Positions 11,190 to 20,611 of a DNA stretch of 64,000 bases are shown piece after piece (within the stretch, counting starts at the first letter, position 1; the number at the start of each line of letters is the position of its first letter). The stretch covers positions 12,064,001 to 12,128,000 of the forward strand of contig NC_084941.1 of the NCBI RefSeq assembly GCF_958298935.1. The letters are read 5' to 3'. Made by a program: the position numbers and the translations under genes. Below the pieces are notes generated by a model, which was not told the origin of the DNA, searched no databases, and worked only from the letters and a program-made list of their open reading frames with translations. The stretch comes from Phragmites australis. Lineage: Eukaryota > Streptophyta > Magnoliopsida > Poales > Poaceae.

Positions 11190-12660
11190 TCATCGATCTC
11201 TGCACATGGAATAAAAAAGAAAACATGTTAGCACCGATAAACCGTGACATACGTAACAATATGGCATGCATGAAGCGAATGTCATAACTACGTTGGAAGA
11301 GCAAGAGCTCGAAGGACTAGGGTCCACAGAGGAAGGGTTTGTTGCACCGCTGTTGGCATGGAAGTAGTCACCAACACCAGTGGAGGGTGGCCTAGATGCT
11401 ATGACACCGTAGCGGGGGTCACCGGTGTCAGAGAATGAAAGCTGAGACAACGTGACACTGTAGTGGGGGTGACCAACCCTAGTGAAAGACTGTCTCGCCG
11501 TTGTAGGGGTCGAAGATGAAGTCCATGTCGAAGACGTCCTCGACGGCTCAGCGGTGAAGGTCGGAACTACCAGTCGATGCGGTAGCACGGTGAAGGTGCA
11601 AGACGGTCATGTCGGGATCTGAGCCGACGCTCATGGTCCCGTCGTAACGTCTAAGGGCAAACTGCAGCTCATCGCAAACGCCATGCTCATCTCTGCCATG
11701 GGGACCTCACCGCCACTGTCGAGCCGCAGTTTTGACGCACATGACTCAGCATCGATCTAGCGTAGTATGTCACTCTGCAAAGAAAAACTTCATTTTGGTT
11801 CACAATTTTTTAACTAACGAGTCTAGTCCATGTGTGTAGGATATGTGTCACACACACCTGCCACGTGCCGTGGAAACTCGGTCGGTGTGTACGTCACCCA
11901 TATCCACGTCCGATGCATGAACCATGAGAGGTACTCCGCGTACACCTCCTCGGAGAGTGGCTGCTCCTCGTCCATGACGTGCTTGATAGCTTGGTCCCAT
12001 TCTTTAACTCCACCTCTACATACACAATGCAAACACACTCATGGAATGAGCCCCCCTCTATGTCAACCTGTAGAAACATAAGTTCGTGAATACAAGGTGT
12101 ACACGTGGGTCGTATGAAAATATATTTACAATGTTACGCACATGTATATGTTGATAGGCACCAACCTAGTCAATGGTAGCAGGCATGCCTAGAACTCCCC
12201 AAACTGCCGCATCACACGATGCGGTTAGTACTCCTCGATGCATATGTCGAAGACGAGAGCATGAGTTGTGAGCCAGTACTCCCGATCACGTATGTAGAAC
12301 ACCGAAATTCCAAGTGGAGCATGTTAGAGGGCCCTATGGTAGCTAAACCGCGTCGCTACCTCCGAGGCCCCCGCCAACGCGTCTACCTCCACAAGCCGAC
12401 ACAGCGAAAGTAGGCCAGTAGCATGCAACCTGCAAACATACTACAGTTAGTGACCAATATCATGCGTAAATCTGTATGAAACCGTAAATTCAAATTAACA
12501 AACCTCAGGATCCAATGCTCGTCAGTCCTCATGAGCTCATATGGCACAGGAGGTCAAAGTACCGGGAGGTCCTCAACCTGCACCACGATGCGGTACTAAC
12601 GGTGTCTAATGTCGATCTGGGGGTCAAACAGCTATAGCTGCGCTAAACCTGCATGTTCAC
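11190..12660 (-). pseudogene. PMD (plant mobile domain) protein fragment of MULE-1
   Basis: Minus-strand blocks match the C-terminal half of plant mobile domain proteins: YRIVVQVEDLPVL (about 12600), PYELMRTDEHWILR (about 12540-12500), REYWLTTHALVFDI (about 12285-12245), HRVMRQFG (about 12230-12205) and EWDQAIKHVMDEEQPLSEE with YAEYLSWFMHRTW (about 12005-11900). The region 11588-11190 is the low-complexity, S/T/P-rich tail usual in this family. The N-terminal part (THTFHLPCGEM type) is absent here and stops occur. PMD proteins are known as host MAIN/MAIL-type genes and as passengers of transposons. Their function in MULEs is not established. Confidence 0.6.
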
Positions 12661-12939
12661 AAGTTATTTACAATTTTATATGCAAAAAAACAAAGAGTAA
12701 GAAGTGTCGACCGATATAGACTTGGTCTAAACTGATCTAGACTTATCTTTATTTTTGGGAACTAAACAAGTAAGCATCTAACATATAACATGATATAATA
12801 GATTGTTCAAATCGTACACAAATATGTGAACAAATCATAACATAACACGTTACAACCTCGCATATTGTGACCGTCTTGGTACTAACACAGTAAAGTACAA
12901 TGGTGTGCATATGAATATCCACACACCACAAATTACAAC

Positions 12940-13675
12940 ATTAATCAATCTCAATGAGCTGACGATCAATGACTAGAGTACATCTCCCATCTGCAGTAGA
13001 CCCAAAAGGACCTGTTTCCACGGGGTTGATATTTGGGACACCAACGGTATATTTCTTGTAAGTATGTACTGTTCTGTTGCACTTGCTGCACCGTTTCACG
13101 TGACGTCCAATTTTTGCTTCATCCATGTTATTATGGAGCCTCATAGTCCTCCGCTACCCCATCTTCTGCTTCATCTTGTCCGAATCAGGTATGAACACAA
13201 CATTGGGCCCAGGTTCCTTCGCGAAAGAACCATAAATCCTGAAACCATAAACCTCATGATTCTAGGTGTCAAACAAAGCTTTCTTCTTGAAGTAGTCAGA
13301 GACGTACCTCCAAATCCTCATCACCGTCAGAGCACATGCGGCAATCACATGGGAGCATGACTTATGCAGTAGCATCGGCTTGTAGCAAGTGCAAATTCAC
13401 CTGTCATCAAAGATGGTGCACTCATGGATAACTCTCTCATGCTTGCCCCCTCTCCTTCCTTTGTCCCTCCATAGAATTTTGTATCTGTGCTGTGCAGTTC
13501 CCATGATCTTCACCTGGTGCATCTTTGCCTTCTCCGCCTTGTCTTCCATGTACTTAGTCATCTTCGTCCCATAAATCATACTAGCATTATTCAACGTCGT
13601 GTGCACTATTGCATAGCGGTCCCTAAAATACTTGCATGTCCATTAAAGTATGAACTCTACAATCCCCACCAGCGG
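12940..13675 (-). pseudogene. MULE-1 transposase, C-terminal part with SWIM-type region
   Basis: On the minus strand 13606-13397 reads NNASMIYGTKMTKYMEDKAE and then KGRRGGKHERVIHECTIFDD, the stretch leading into the SWIM zinc finger of MULE transposases. It continues through 13360-13150 with changed frames. It ends near 13144-12941 with MDEAKIGRHVKRCSKCNRTV, a Cys-containing C-terminal motif of the family. It is the continuation of the piece at 25548-27420, separated from it by the gypsy element whose target duplication (CTACC) lies at 13676-13680 and 25543-25547. Confidence 0.75.
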
Positions 13676-13794
13676 CTACCTGTCGGTGACACAAGAACCA
13701 GGGGTCCCCGAGTCCCGGGGCCAGAACAGCAGAGTACCACGTGGTGCCCTCCCGCAGGGGTTATCTCCCCGAGGTACGAGAAGACCAAGTCCTG

Positions 13795-14232
13795 GGAGAG
13801 GGTGCTCGGGGCCATGAACAGTGATCCCCGAGTACCCGAGTTCCCCGATGACCCGAGAAGACCAAGTTCCGGGAAGAGAGTGCTCGGGGCTGCGAAAAGT
13901 GGCCCCCGAGCACTTAAGTCCCCCGACGATAAGAAAAGCCAAGTACCGGGAAGAGGGTGCTCGGGGCTGCGAACAGTGGCCCCCGAGCACCCGAGTCCCC
14001 CAAGGACCCAAGGGAAATCAGTTCCGGGAGAGAGTGCTTGAGTTGGCCCTCGAGCACTCGGTTCCCTGAGGACCCAAACAGTCAGTTCCGGGAGAGAGTG
14101 CTCGGGGCCGTGAACAGTGGCCCCCGAGCACTCGGTTCCCCGAGGACCAAGAAAGGGCATATCCGGGAGAGAGTGCTCGGGGCGGCGAACAGTGGCCCCC
14201 GAGCACTCGGTTCCCCGAGGGCCTGAGAAGTC
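13795..14232. repeat. Six-unit palindromic tandem array in the 5' LTR
   Basis: Units of about 64-79 bp carry GAGTGCTCGGGGC, a short loop with GAACAGT, then GGCCCCCGAGCACTCGG and a CCCCGAGGACC spacer. Each unit can fold into a hairpin because GTGCTCGGGGC pairs with GCCCCCGAGCAC. Six units can be counted; the fourth has a degenerate left arm. The same array is in the 3' LTR (about 24230-24672). Its position upstream of the TATA box suggests an enhancer-like role, which is inference. Confidence 0.85.
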
Positions 14233-14704
14233 CTTCGCCGGTGGCTCCCACAGCGGCCCAACGGTGAGGTGTCAGCTGGTGAGAGGCCCGATGCTGCATT
14301 TCAGAGGGCGCGTGGTATGTCACTCCCAACTGCTCCCCCCACGCTTTCTGTCAGTCCCTGCCACGGCCTAGCAGGAAGGCGTGGGGACATTTAATGCACG
14401 AGTCCCATCCCGTGTCATCCGGCGCACCTCGGGATAACATCGTGAAGCCCAAGGCACCCCGCCTGCCGCCCTGCTGTGTCAAACCTGTTTTGACCGGGCG
14501 GGCACGCCGGGCTGCTCGGTGGCTGCCCGGTGGGACCTCCCCGCGGCGCCCGTTGAAGAACAATATGATGACGAACAAGACAAGATGGGGGCACGTTTTC
14601 AACCCTCCCCGTCACCTCGCGCAGCAACCCATGATAGTTGCTTTCCATTTATGGCATCTCGGAACTCGTGCCATCCTTTCTGGGCACGCTACCGCCCCGG
14701 CGGG

Positions 14705-14712
14705 TATATAAG
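14705..14712 (+). promoter_or_regulatory. TATA box of the 5' LTR
   Basis: TATATAAG lies in a GC-rich context (CGGGTATATAAGCTGGGC) about 390 bp before the LTR end. The same motif is at 25150-25157 in the 3' LTR. It is the likely core promoter of the retrotransposon. Confidence 0.7.
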
Positions 14713-15099
14713 CTGGGCGGGCTCCCCAGTGAAGGATAGGTTGGATCGAACCCTCGACAACCGGCGACAAACACCGAAGCATATATCAGCCGAAGAACAA
14801 GGAGCACGTAGCTCTAGACTAGACAAATATTCTTGTAACTCAGCAGATACTCAGAGAGACATTCTCAGAGAATTTATAGCATACACACAAGAGTAGGGTG
14901 TTATGCTCAGTGCGGCACGAACCTGTCTAAAAATCCCTTGAGCGTTTACTACTTCCTGCATCTGATCATTCCATTCCACCTGCATCTCATTTACACCCAT
15001 TTATTTCACCTGCAAAAGCAGATTCAGAATCATCCCCCCGGCCGAATCTCAAAGGGGGTCCCTCCGGATCCCCGCTTGAGGAGTTCACCCTCCGATAGC

Positions 15100-15117
15100 T
15101 GGCGCGCCATGTAGGGG
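15100..15117 (+). other. Putative primer-binding site
   Basis: TGGCGCGCCATGTAGGGG starts two bases after the LTR end, where a tRNA primer-binding site is expected. The TGGCGCGCCANGTAGGGG form is one I recall from other grass gypsy elements. I did not determine which tRNA would pair with it. Confidence 0.55.
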
Positions 15118-15480
15118 GGTTGCATCCCTGAATTCATTTTATTCTCTGCAGAAAAGATGGCAGGTGGACATTGTCTCCGACGCACTGGCTCCAGCTCCAG
15201 TGAAGAAATGGAGCCCCTTGCTCAAGAGGCCCCAGTCTCTGTTGCTCCTCAGCAGTAGCCACGGTCCGTCTGCACGGCGCTCCCCTCTCATGGAGACCCG
15301 CAGCACCGTCTCCTGCGCCGAGCAGCTTTACTCGGCGTTGGTCTCTGCTCGGGCCGAGGTCGAAGGACACCCGGGGGTCCGGGACCCTATTCATCCAAAC
15401 CCCGACTCGCCACCGACGCCTCCGTTCCTACAAAGGAGGTCGTGGTGGGCGAAGACGCTTCCCAGGTCGTCCGAATCGGC
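15118..15480 (+). pseudogene. Remnant of gag; most of gag and protease deleted
   Basis: Only about 400 bp separate the primer-binding site from the pre-RT part of pol, where a full-length element would have well over a kilobase of gag and protease. The sequence can be read in pieces but lacks a capsid domain, zinc knuckle or protease DSG/DTG motif. The copy therefore depends on others for particle formation. Confidence 0.5.
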
Positions 15481-18400
15481 GGTGACCTGGGTGAAAAATA
15501 GGAAAGCACGCTCGTCGCCTTCCTCTGGGCTAACATCGATGTGTTTGCATGGCAGCCGTCCGATATGCCTGGGACCTCTAGGGAGGTGATCGAGCACCAC
15601 CTTGTTGTGCGCCCCGACACACGGCCGGTGAGACAAAAGGTCCGGCGGCAGGCGCCCGAGAGCCAGGAGTTCATCCGGGAGCAAGTAAGCAAGCTCCTTG
15701 ACGCCAGCTTCATCCGAGAGGTCCTCCACCCAGAGTGGCTGGCAAACCCAGTCATCGTCCCGAAGGCCAACGACAACCTCCGCATGTGCGTCGACTACAC
15801 CGACCTAAACAAGGCTTGCCCAAAAGATCCTTTTCCTTTACCCCGCATAGATCATATTGTAGATGCCACTGCGGGGTGCGATCTTTTATGTTTTTTAGAT
15901 GCAAATTTGGGTTATCACCAAATCCGCATGGCCATAGAGGATGAAGAAAAAACTTCTTTTACCACTCCGGTGGGGACTTATTGTTATGTGTCAATGCCAT
16001 TTGGTTTGCGTAATGCTGGGTCGTCTTTCTAGTGCATCGTGCGCATTACCCTTGACTCGCAGGTTGGCCGCAACGTCGAGGCTTACATCAATGATCTTGT
16101 GGTCAAATCCCGAGACCGCACCACCTTGCTGGATGATTTGGCCGAAACTTTCAGTAGTCTCCGCACTACCCGCTTGAAGCTCAACCCCGAGAAGTGCGTC
16201 TTCGGGGTGCCCGCAGGCAAGCTCCTCAGTTTCTTGGTCTCTAGCTGAGGAATCGAGGCCAATCCAGAGAAGATCCAGGCCATCAAGCAGATGCGACCCC
16301 CGGCTCGACTCAAGGAAGTCCAGCGTCTTGCCGGCTGCATGGTGGCCCTGGGGCGCTTTATCTCCAAGCTCGGGGAGCGAGGGCTCCCTCTCTTCAAACT
16401 CTTGAAGAAGACCGGTCACTTTGACTAGACACCGGAGGCCAAGCAGGCCTTCCACGACTTGAAGAAGTACCTCACCTCACCGCCCGTATTGGTGGCCCCC
16501 TCCGAGGGCGAGCCTTTACTGCTGTACGTCTCGGCCACTCCTCAGGTCGTGAGCATGGTACTAGTGGTGGAGCGCGATGAGTGCTCGGGGAAAGGTACTG
16601 GGTCCCAGCTCCCGGCCGCCCCCGAGCAGTCTCCAGTTCTCGCGGCTCCTCCTGAGCAAGGAGTCGAGCCCGAGCACTCGGTTCCTCCTGATCAGGGAGT
16701 CGAGCCCGAGCACCTGGCTCCTCCCGACCAGGGAGTCGAGCCCGAGTACCTGACTCCTCCCGACCAGGGAGTCGAGGCCAAGCACTCAGCCAGCCCCGAC
16801 CACTGCGCCGAGCTCGGGGGCTGTGACAACCCTCGGGTGAAGCCACAGTCTGGGCCCGCCGTGTGCAGCGACCGGTGTACTTTGTAAGTGAAGTCCTCCG
16901 AGACGCCAAGACAAGGTACCCCCAAGCCCAGAAGCTGCTCTATGCCGTGCTCGTCGCTTCTCGGAAGCTGCGCTACTACTTCCAGGTGCACAAGGTCTCG
17001 GTGGTCACCACGTATCCATTGGGGCCGATCCTCCAGAACCGAGAAGGCACTGAGCGCATTGTCAAGTGGGCGGTGGAGCTGGCAGAGTTTGATCTACACT
17101 TCGTCAGTTGCCAGGCAATCAATCCCTGAGATCGATCGTGAAGAGATTTCCGCATATCCCGGGCACGATGCGCCCGGGTACTAGGTTATGCACTTCGACG
17201 GCTCCCTCACGCTGAAAGGCATGGGGGCTGGAGTGGTTCTCACCTCCCCAACGGGTGAAGTACTCCGGTACATCATGCAGCTGCATTTCCGAGCAACCAA
17301 CAACATGGCGGGATATGAGGGCCTCATCGCTGGCCTCCGAGCCGCGGTGGGCCTTGGGATTCCTCACCTACTGGTCAAGGGAGACTCCCAGCTGGTGGTC
17401 AACCAAGTGTCCAAAGAATACCAGTGCACGAATCCTCAAATGGCGGTGTACGTGGCGGAAGTTAGGAGGCTGGAGAGGCACTTCGACAGCCTAGAGCTGC
17501 GGTACATATCTCGCCACGACAATGCTCTGGCCGATGACCTCTCTCACCTGGCCTCTTCCAGGGCGCACGTCCCTACCGGAGCCTTTGAAGAAAGGCTCAC
17601 ATGACCTTCCGTCCTACCTGTCGACCAGGACGAAGGGGAACCCTCAAGCCTAGTCGTGGGAACCCGGGCGGCGCCCTCAGTGGGGGATCCCGTCAGGGTG
17701 CCGCCGCCCGGTAAGTGCGCTACGCTTGTCGATAGTTCTCAAGATGCCTCGTGGATCGACGACATCCGAGAGTACTTGAAAGAAAATATCCTCCCCGGGG
17801 ATGATGCCTCTGCCGAGAGGATTGCACGGCAGTCCAAACGCTATGCCATAGTAGACGGGGGTCTCTACCGGCGCGGCACGAATGGTGTCGTCCTGAAATG
17901 CATCACCTGGGCAGAAGGCGGTGAGCTTCTCACTGAGATCCACAAGGACCAGTGCGGTGGCCATGGATCATTCCGCACGCTAGTCGGGAAGGCCTTCCGG
18001 TAAGGTTTCTACTGGCCTACAGCTCTCCAGGACGCTTCCGAGTTAGTTCGGCGCTGCAGGGCGTGCCAGTTCCATGCAAATCAGATTCACCAGCCAGCTC
18101 AGGCTCTTCATACCATCCCCTGTCATGGCCCTTCGCGGTCTGGGGGCTGGATATCCTTTGTCCATTCCCCTGAGCAATCGGGGTCTATGAGTACCTCTAC
18201 GTCGCCATCGACTAGTTCACCAAGTGGCCGGAGGCAGTCCCAGTCATCAAGGTTACCAAGAACAAGTCGCTTCAGCGTCCCGAACAGAATCATCACCGAT
18301 AATGGCACTCAGTTCACAAGTGCCCTGTTCGGGGACTACTGCGAGGACCTCAGCATCAAGCTTTGCTTCGCCTCAGTTGCTCATACTTGGAGCAATGGGC

Positions 18401-18957
18401 AGGTCGAGCGTGCAAATGCTGAGATACTGAAGGGGCTCAAAACTAGAACCTACGACGTGCTCGCAAAGCACGGGAAAAGGGTCAATCGACGAGCTACCTA
18501 CTGTGCTATGGGCCAACCGGACCACGTCAAGCTGCGCCACCGGGGACTCCTTTCTTCCTCGTATACGGCGCTAAGGCAGTCCTCCCCTCCGAGCTCACTC
18601 TTGGCTCCCCTCGGATGGATGCCTACTCCGAAGGTGAACAGGAACAACAAAGGCGTGACGACGTTGACTACTTGGAGGAACGCCGGCGACGTGCCGCCGT
18701 CCGAGCAGCCAGATACCAGCAAAGCCTGCGGCGCTATCAGTAGCGTCACATTCGGGCCCGATCACTCAAGGTTGGGGATCTAGTTCTCCGACGTGCTCAA
18801 TCGCGCGGAGGAAGGAATAAACTGTCCCACATGTGGGAAGGCCCCTTTACCATAATCGGAGTCCCGCGACAAGGCTCGTTCCGGCTGGCTGCGGAGGATG
18901 GACAGCTACTCCCAAATGCGTGGAACATCAAGCATCTGCGCAAATTCTATCCCTAGG
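15481..18957 (+). pseudogene. Gypsy pol: RT, RNase H, second RNase H, integrase (decayed)
   Basis: The reverse transcriptase runs from about 15541 (FAWQPSDMPG, NDNLRMCVDYTDLNKACPKD, CFLDANLGYHQI, MPFGLRNAG). The catalytic YVDD is altered to YIND near 16083. The first RNase H runs from 16459 and resumes at 16863 ([20 protein letters not shown]). The second RNase H is at 17188-17604 (MHFDGSLTLKGMGAG, TNNMAGYEGLIAGL, HDNALADDLSHLA). Integrase has its H2C2 finger at about 17935-18070, the core with ITDNGTQFTS and VERANAEILKGL (18290-18440), and a C-terminus from about 18768 ending ...AWNIKHLRKFYP before a stop at 18957. In-frame stops at 16030, 16246 and 16426 and a frameshift before 16863 disable it. 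Confidence 0.88.
16590..16850 (+). repeat. 36-bp tandem repeat inserted inside the RNase H region
   Basis: The first RNase H domain is interrupted by a stretch whose translation repeats PPDQGVEPEHLA (12 residues, 36 bp, about four copies, 16665-16790). The DNA motifs (GAGTGCTCGGGG at 16580, CCCGAGCACTCGGTTCC at about 16668) are the same as those in the LTR hairpin array. A frameshift follows before the RNase H sequence resumes at 16863. Confidence 0.75.
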
Positions 18958-20611
18958 CAGGCATGTTTGTGCTCGGGCCAACCAGGCCGGGGTCCCAACC
19001 CCACCCAAGTTGGCCGGGGGCTACCACCAACCATGTAAGTTGTCACTTCTGTACAAAATTGTCAATATACACTTATGTCAAATTTCAAATTTTCTCTCTG
19101 GAATCCACATGTTTAATCTATTTGGTGAGATGCTCGATTGTGCGAGAAAAACACGCTTTCTCATTTTTCCCGTTGATAAAAACGAATCCCGATCGGTATG
19201 CGTGTAGGCAGTTGCTGCTGACCTAAGTCTATTATGGTAGGCTGTGGTGTTCGGTGGCATGGCAGTACCTCGAGCATCACTGAGCCTCTGGGGTTCTCGG
19301 GTAATCCTACCGCTTGAGCAAAGAGTGGTCGGGACCGCCTAGACCCCAGGGGCGGGCTGTCGGTGCTCGGTCTGGTCAATCCTATCCCGGGCACCACCGA
19401 ACCATTGGACCTCTTGGTTATGCCTCTGTCTATATACTTCGCCGGTCCGGGTATTTGAGAGGTCTCAAGTCAAAAATGAGAGCAGTCTATAATGAGTACC
19501 GCACTAGCAGAGAGGACCAAACAAAGAGTCTTTTCCTATTTTCTCAAAGCTTACAGATCAACGATCGAGAATAAAGCAGCCCAACCGCAAGGGCCTCAGT
19601 GCCCAGGGCGCTGCTCGAGCCTATGGGGTCCTCGGGTAGTCCTACCACTCGGGCATGAGTGGTCGGGACCGCCTAGCCCCTGGCTCCCTCTCATGCTTTC
19701 CAGTGCTCAGGCACTCCGTACGAGGGAACCAAGTTCCTGGGTACCCCGAGCTCGGAGCGCACACCGCTCCTGGACCGGTCGGCCGAAAGGCTGACAACTG
19801 TCTGGTGAGTGACTAAAGTCATATGAATTTACATTCTTACTTACTCAGTAAACTATTGTTCCCGAGTTATCCTCGCGACCCTCGCATGCTAATCTGTTCG
19901 GCGAGATAGTCTCCTCACACACAAAACCCCGCCCACGTGTTCACTTTTTCCGGAACGACAGAAACATACAGTAGTCAGGTGTACCGTATAGACGGCAATG
20001 GCTGACCGAGGTCCTTCATGGTGGCCGTGGTGTTCGGCCGGCTTGGCAGTACCACGGGCACTACCGAGCCTTTGGGGTTCTCAGGTAATCCTACCACTTG
20101 AGCAAAGAGTGGTCGGGACCGCTAGACCCTAGGGGCGGACTGTCGGTGCTCGGTCTGGTCAGTCCTAGCCCGAACACCACCAAACTGTGGGGACCCTTGG
20201 TCGCATCTCCGCCCGCATGTGTCTCTGGTCTGCTTGTTTGAGAGGTCGTAGAGTGGAAAAGTGTTCACTGGTCGTGACGTGCTCCGTGCTGGATCGCCTC
20301 ATCTCTCGAGCAAGGAAGTTCGTGCCTTTGTCTCTTGACTTAGCAGTTGCGGACTCGCGAGGGCTCGAGGGCTGAACGCTCAGTTGGTCCCACTACTCGG
20401 ATGATGAGTGGTCGAGGTGACTTCACTCTCGGGGAAGGAAGGTCGGGCTCGGTCCGGCTAAGTGTTTCTCGAGACATCAAGTGAAAAGCGAAAAACGACA
20501 TCAAGACAAGCATTGGAGTTTCGATCCCGAAGAAAGGCTTCTATTAATTCAAAAAAGAACCATTCTGGACGGGATCACTCCCATATTTACAATAGTCAAA
20601 AAACAAAAAAT
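18958..20611. other. Non-coding spacer between pol and the antisense gene, with long direct repeats
   Basis: The block at about 19240-19410 (CTCTGGGGTTCTCGGGTAAT, GAGTGGTCGGGACCGCCTAG, GGGCGGGCTGTCGGTGCTCG) recurs at about 20030-20190 and partly at 19610-19690. The repeats include the ACCGAGCACCGACAG-type words also found in the LTRs. No coding sequence is recognised. Confidence 0.65.

Larger units (their letters stand above)
13681..15097 (+). repeat. 5' LTR of the Tat-like element (1,417 bp)
   Basis: It begins TGTCGGTGACACAAGAACC and ends ACCCTCCGATA (TG...TA; the 3' copy ends ...CGACA). It corresponds along its length to 24116-25542 with scattered substitutions and small gaps. It holds a palindromic tandem repeat array in its first 550 bp and a TATA box at 14705. 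Confidence 0.92.

Noticed and set aside
13487..14371. Long overlapping open frames on both strands near the gypsy LTR (also 24099-24839)
   Set aside because: They are products of the GC-rich palindromic LTR array, which lacks stops in several frames.
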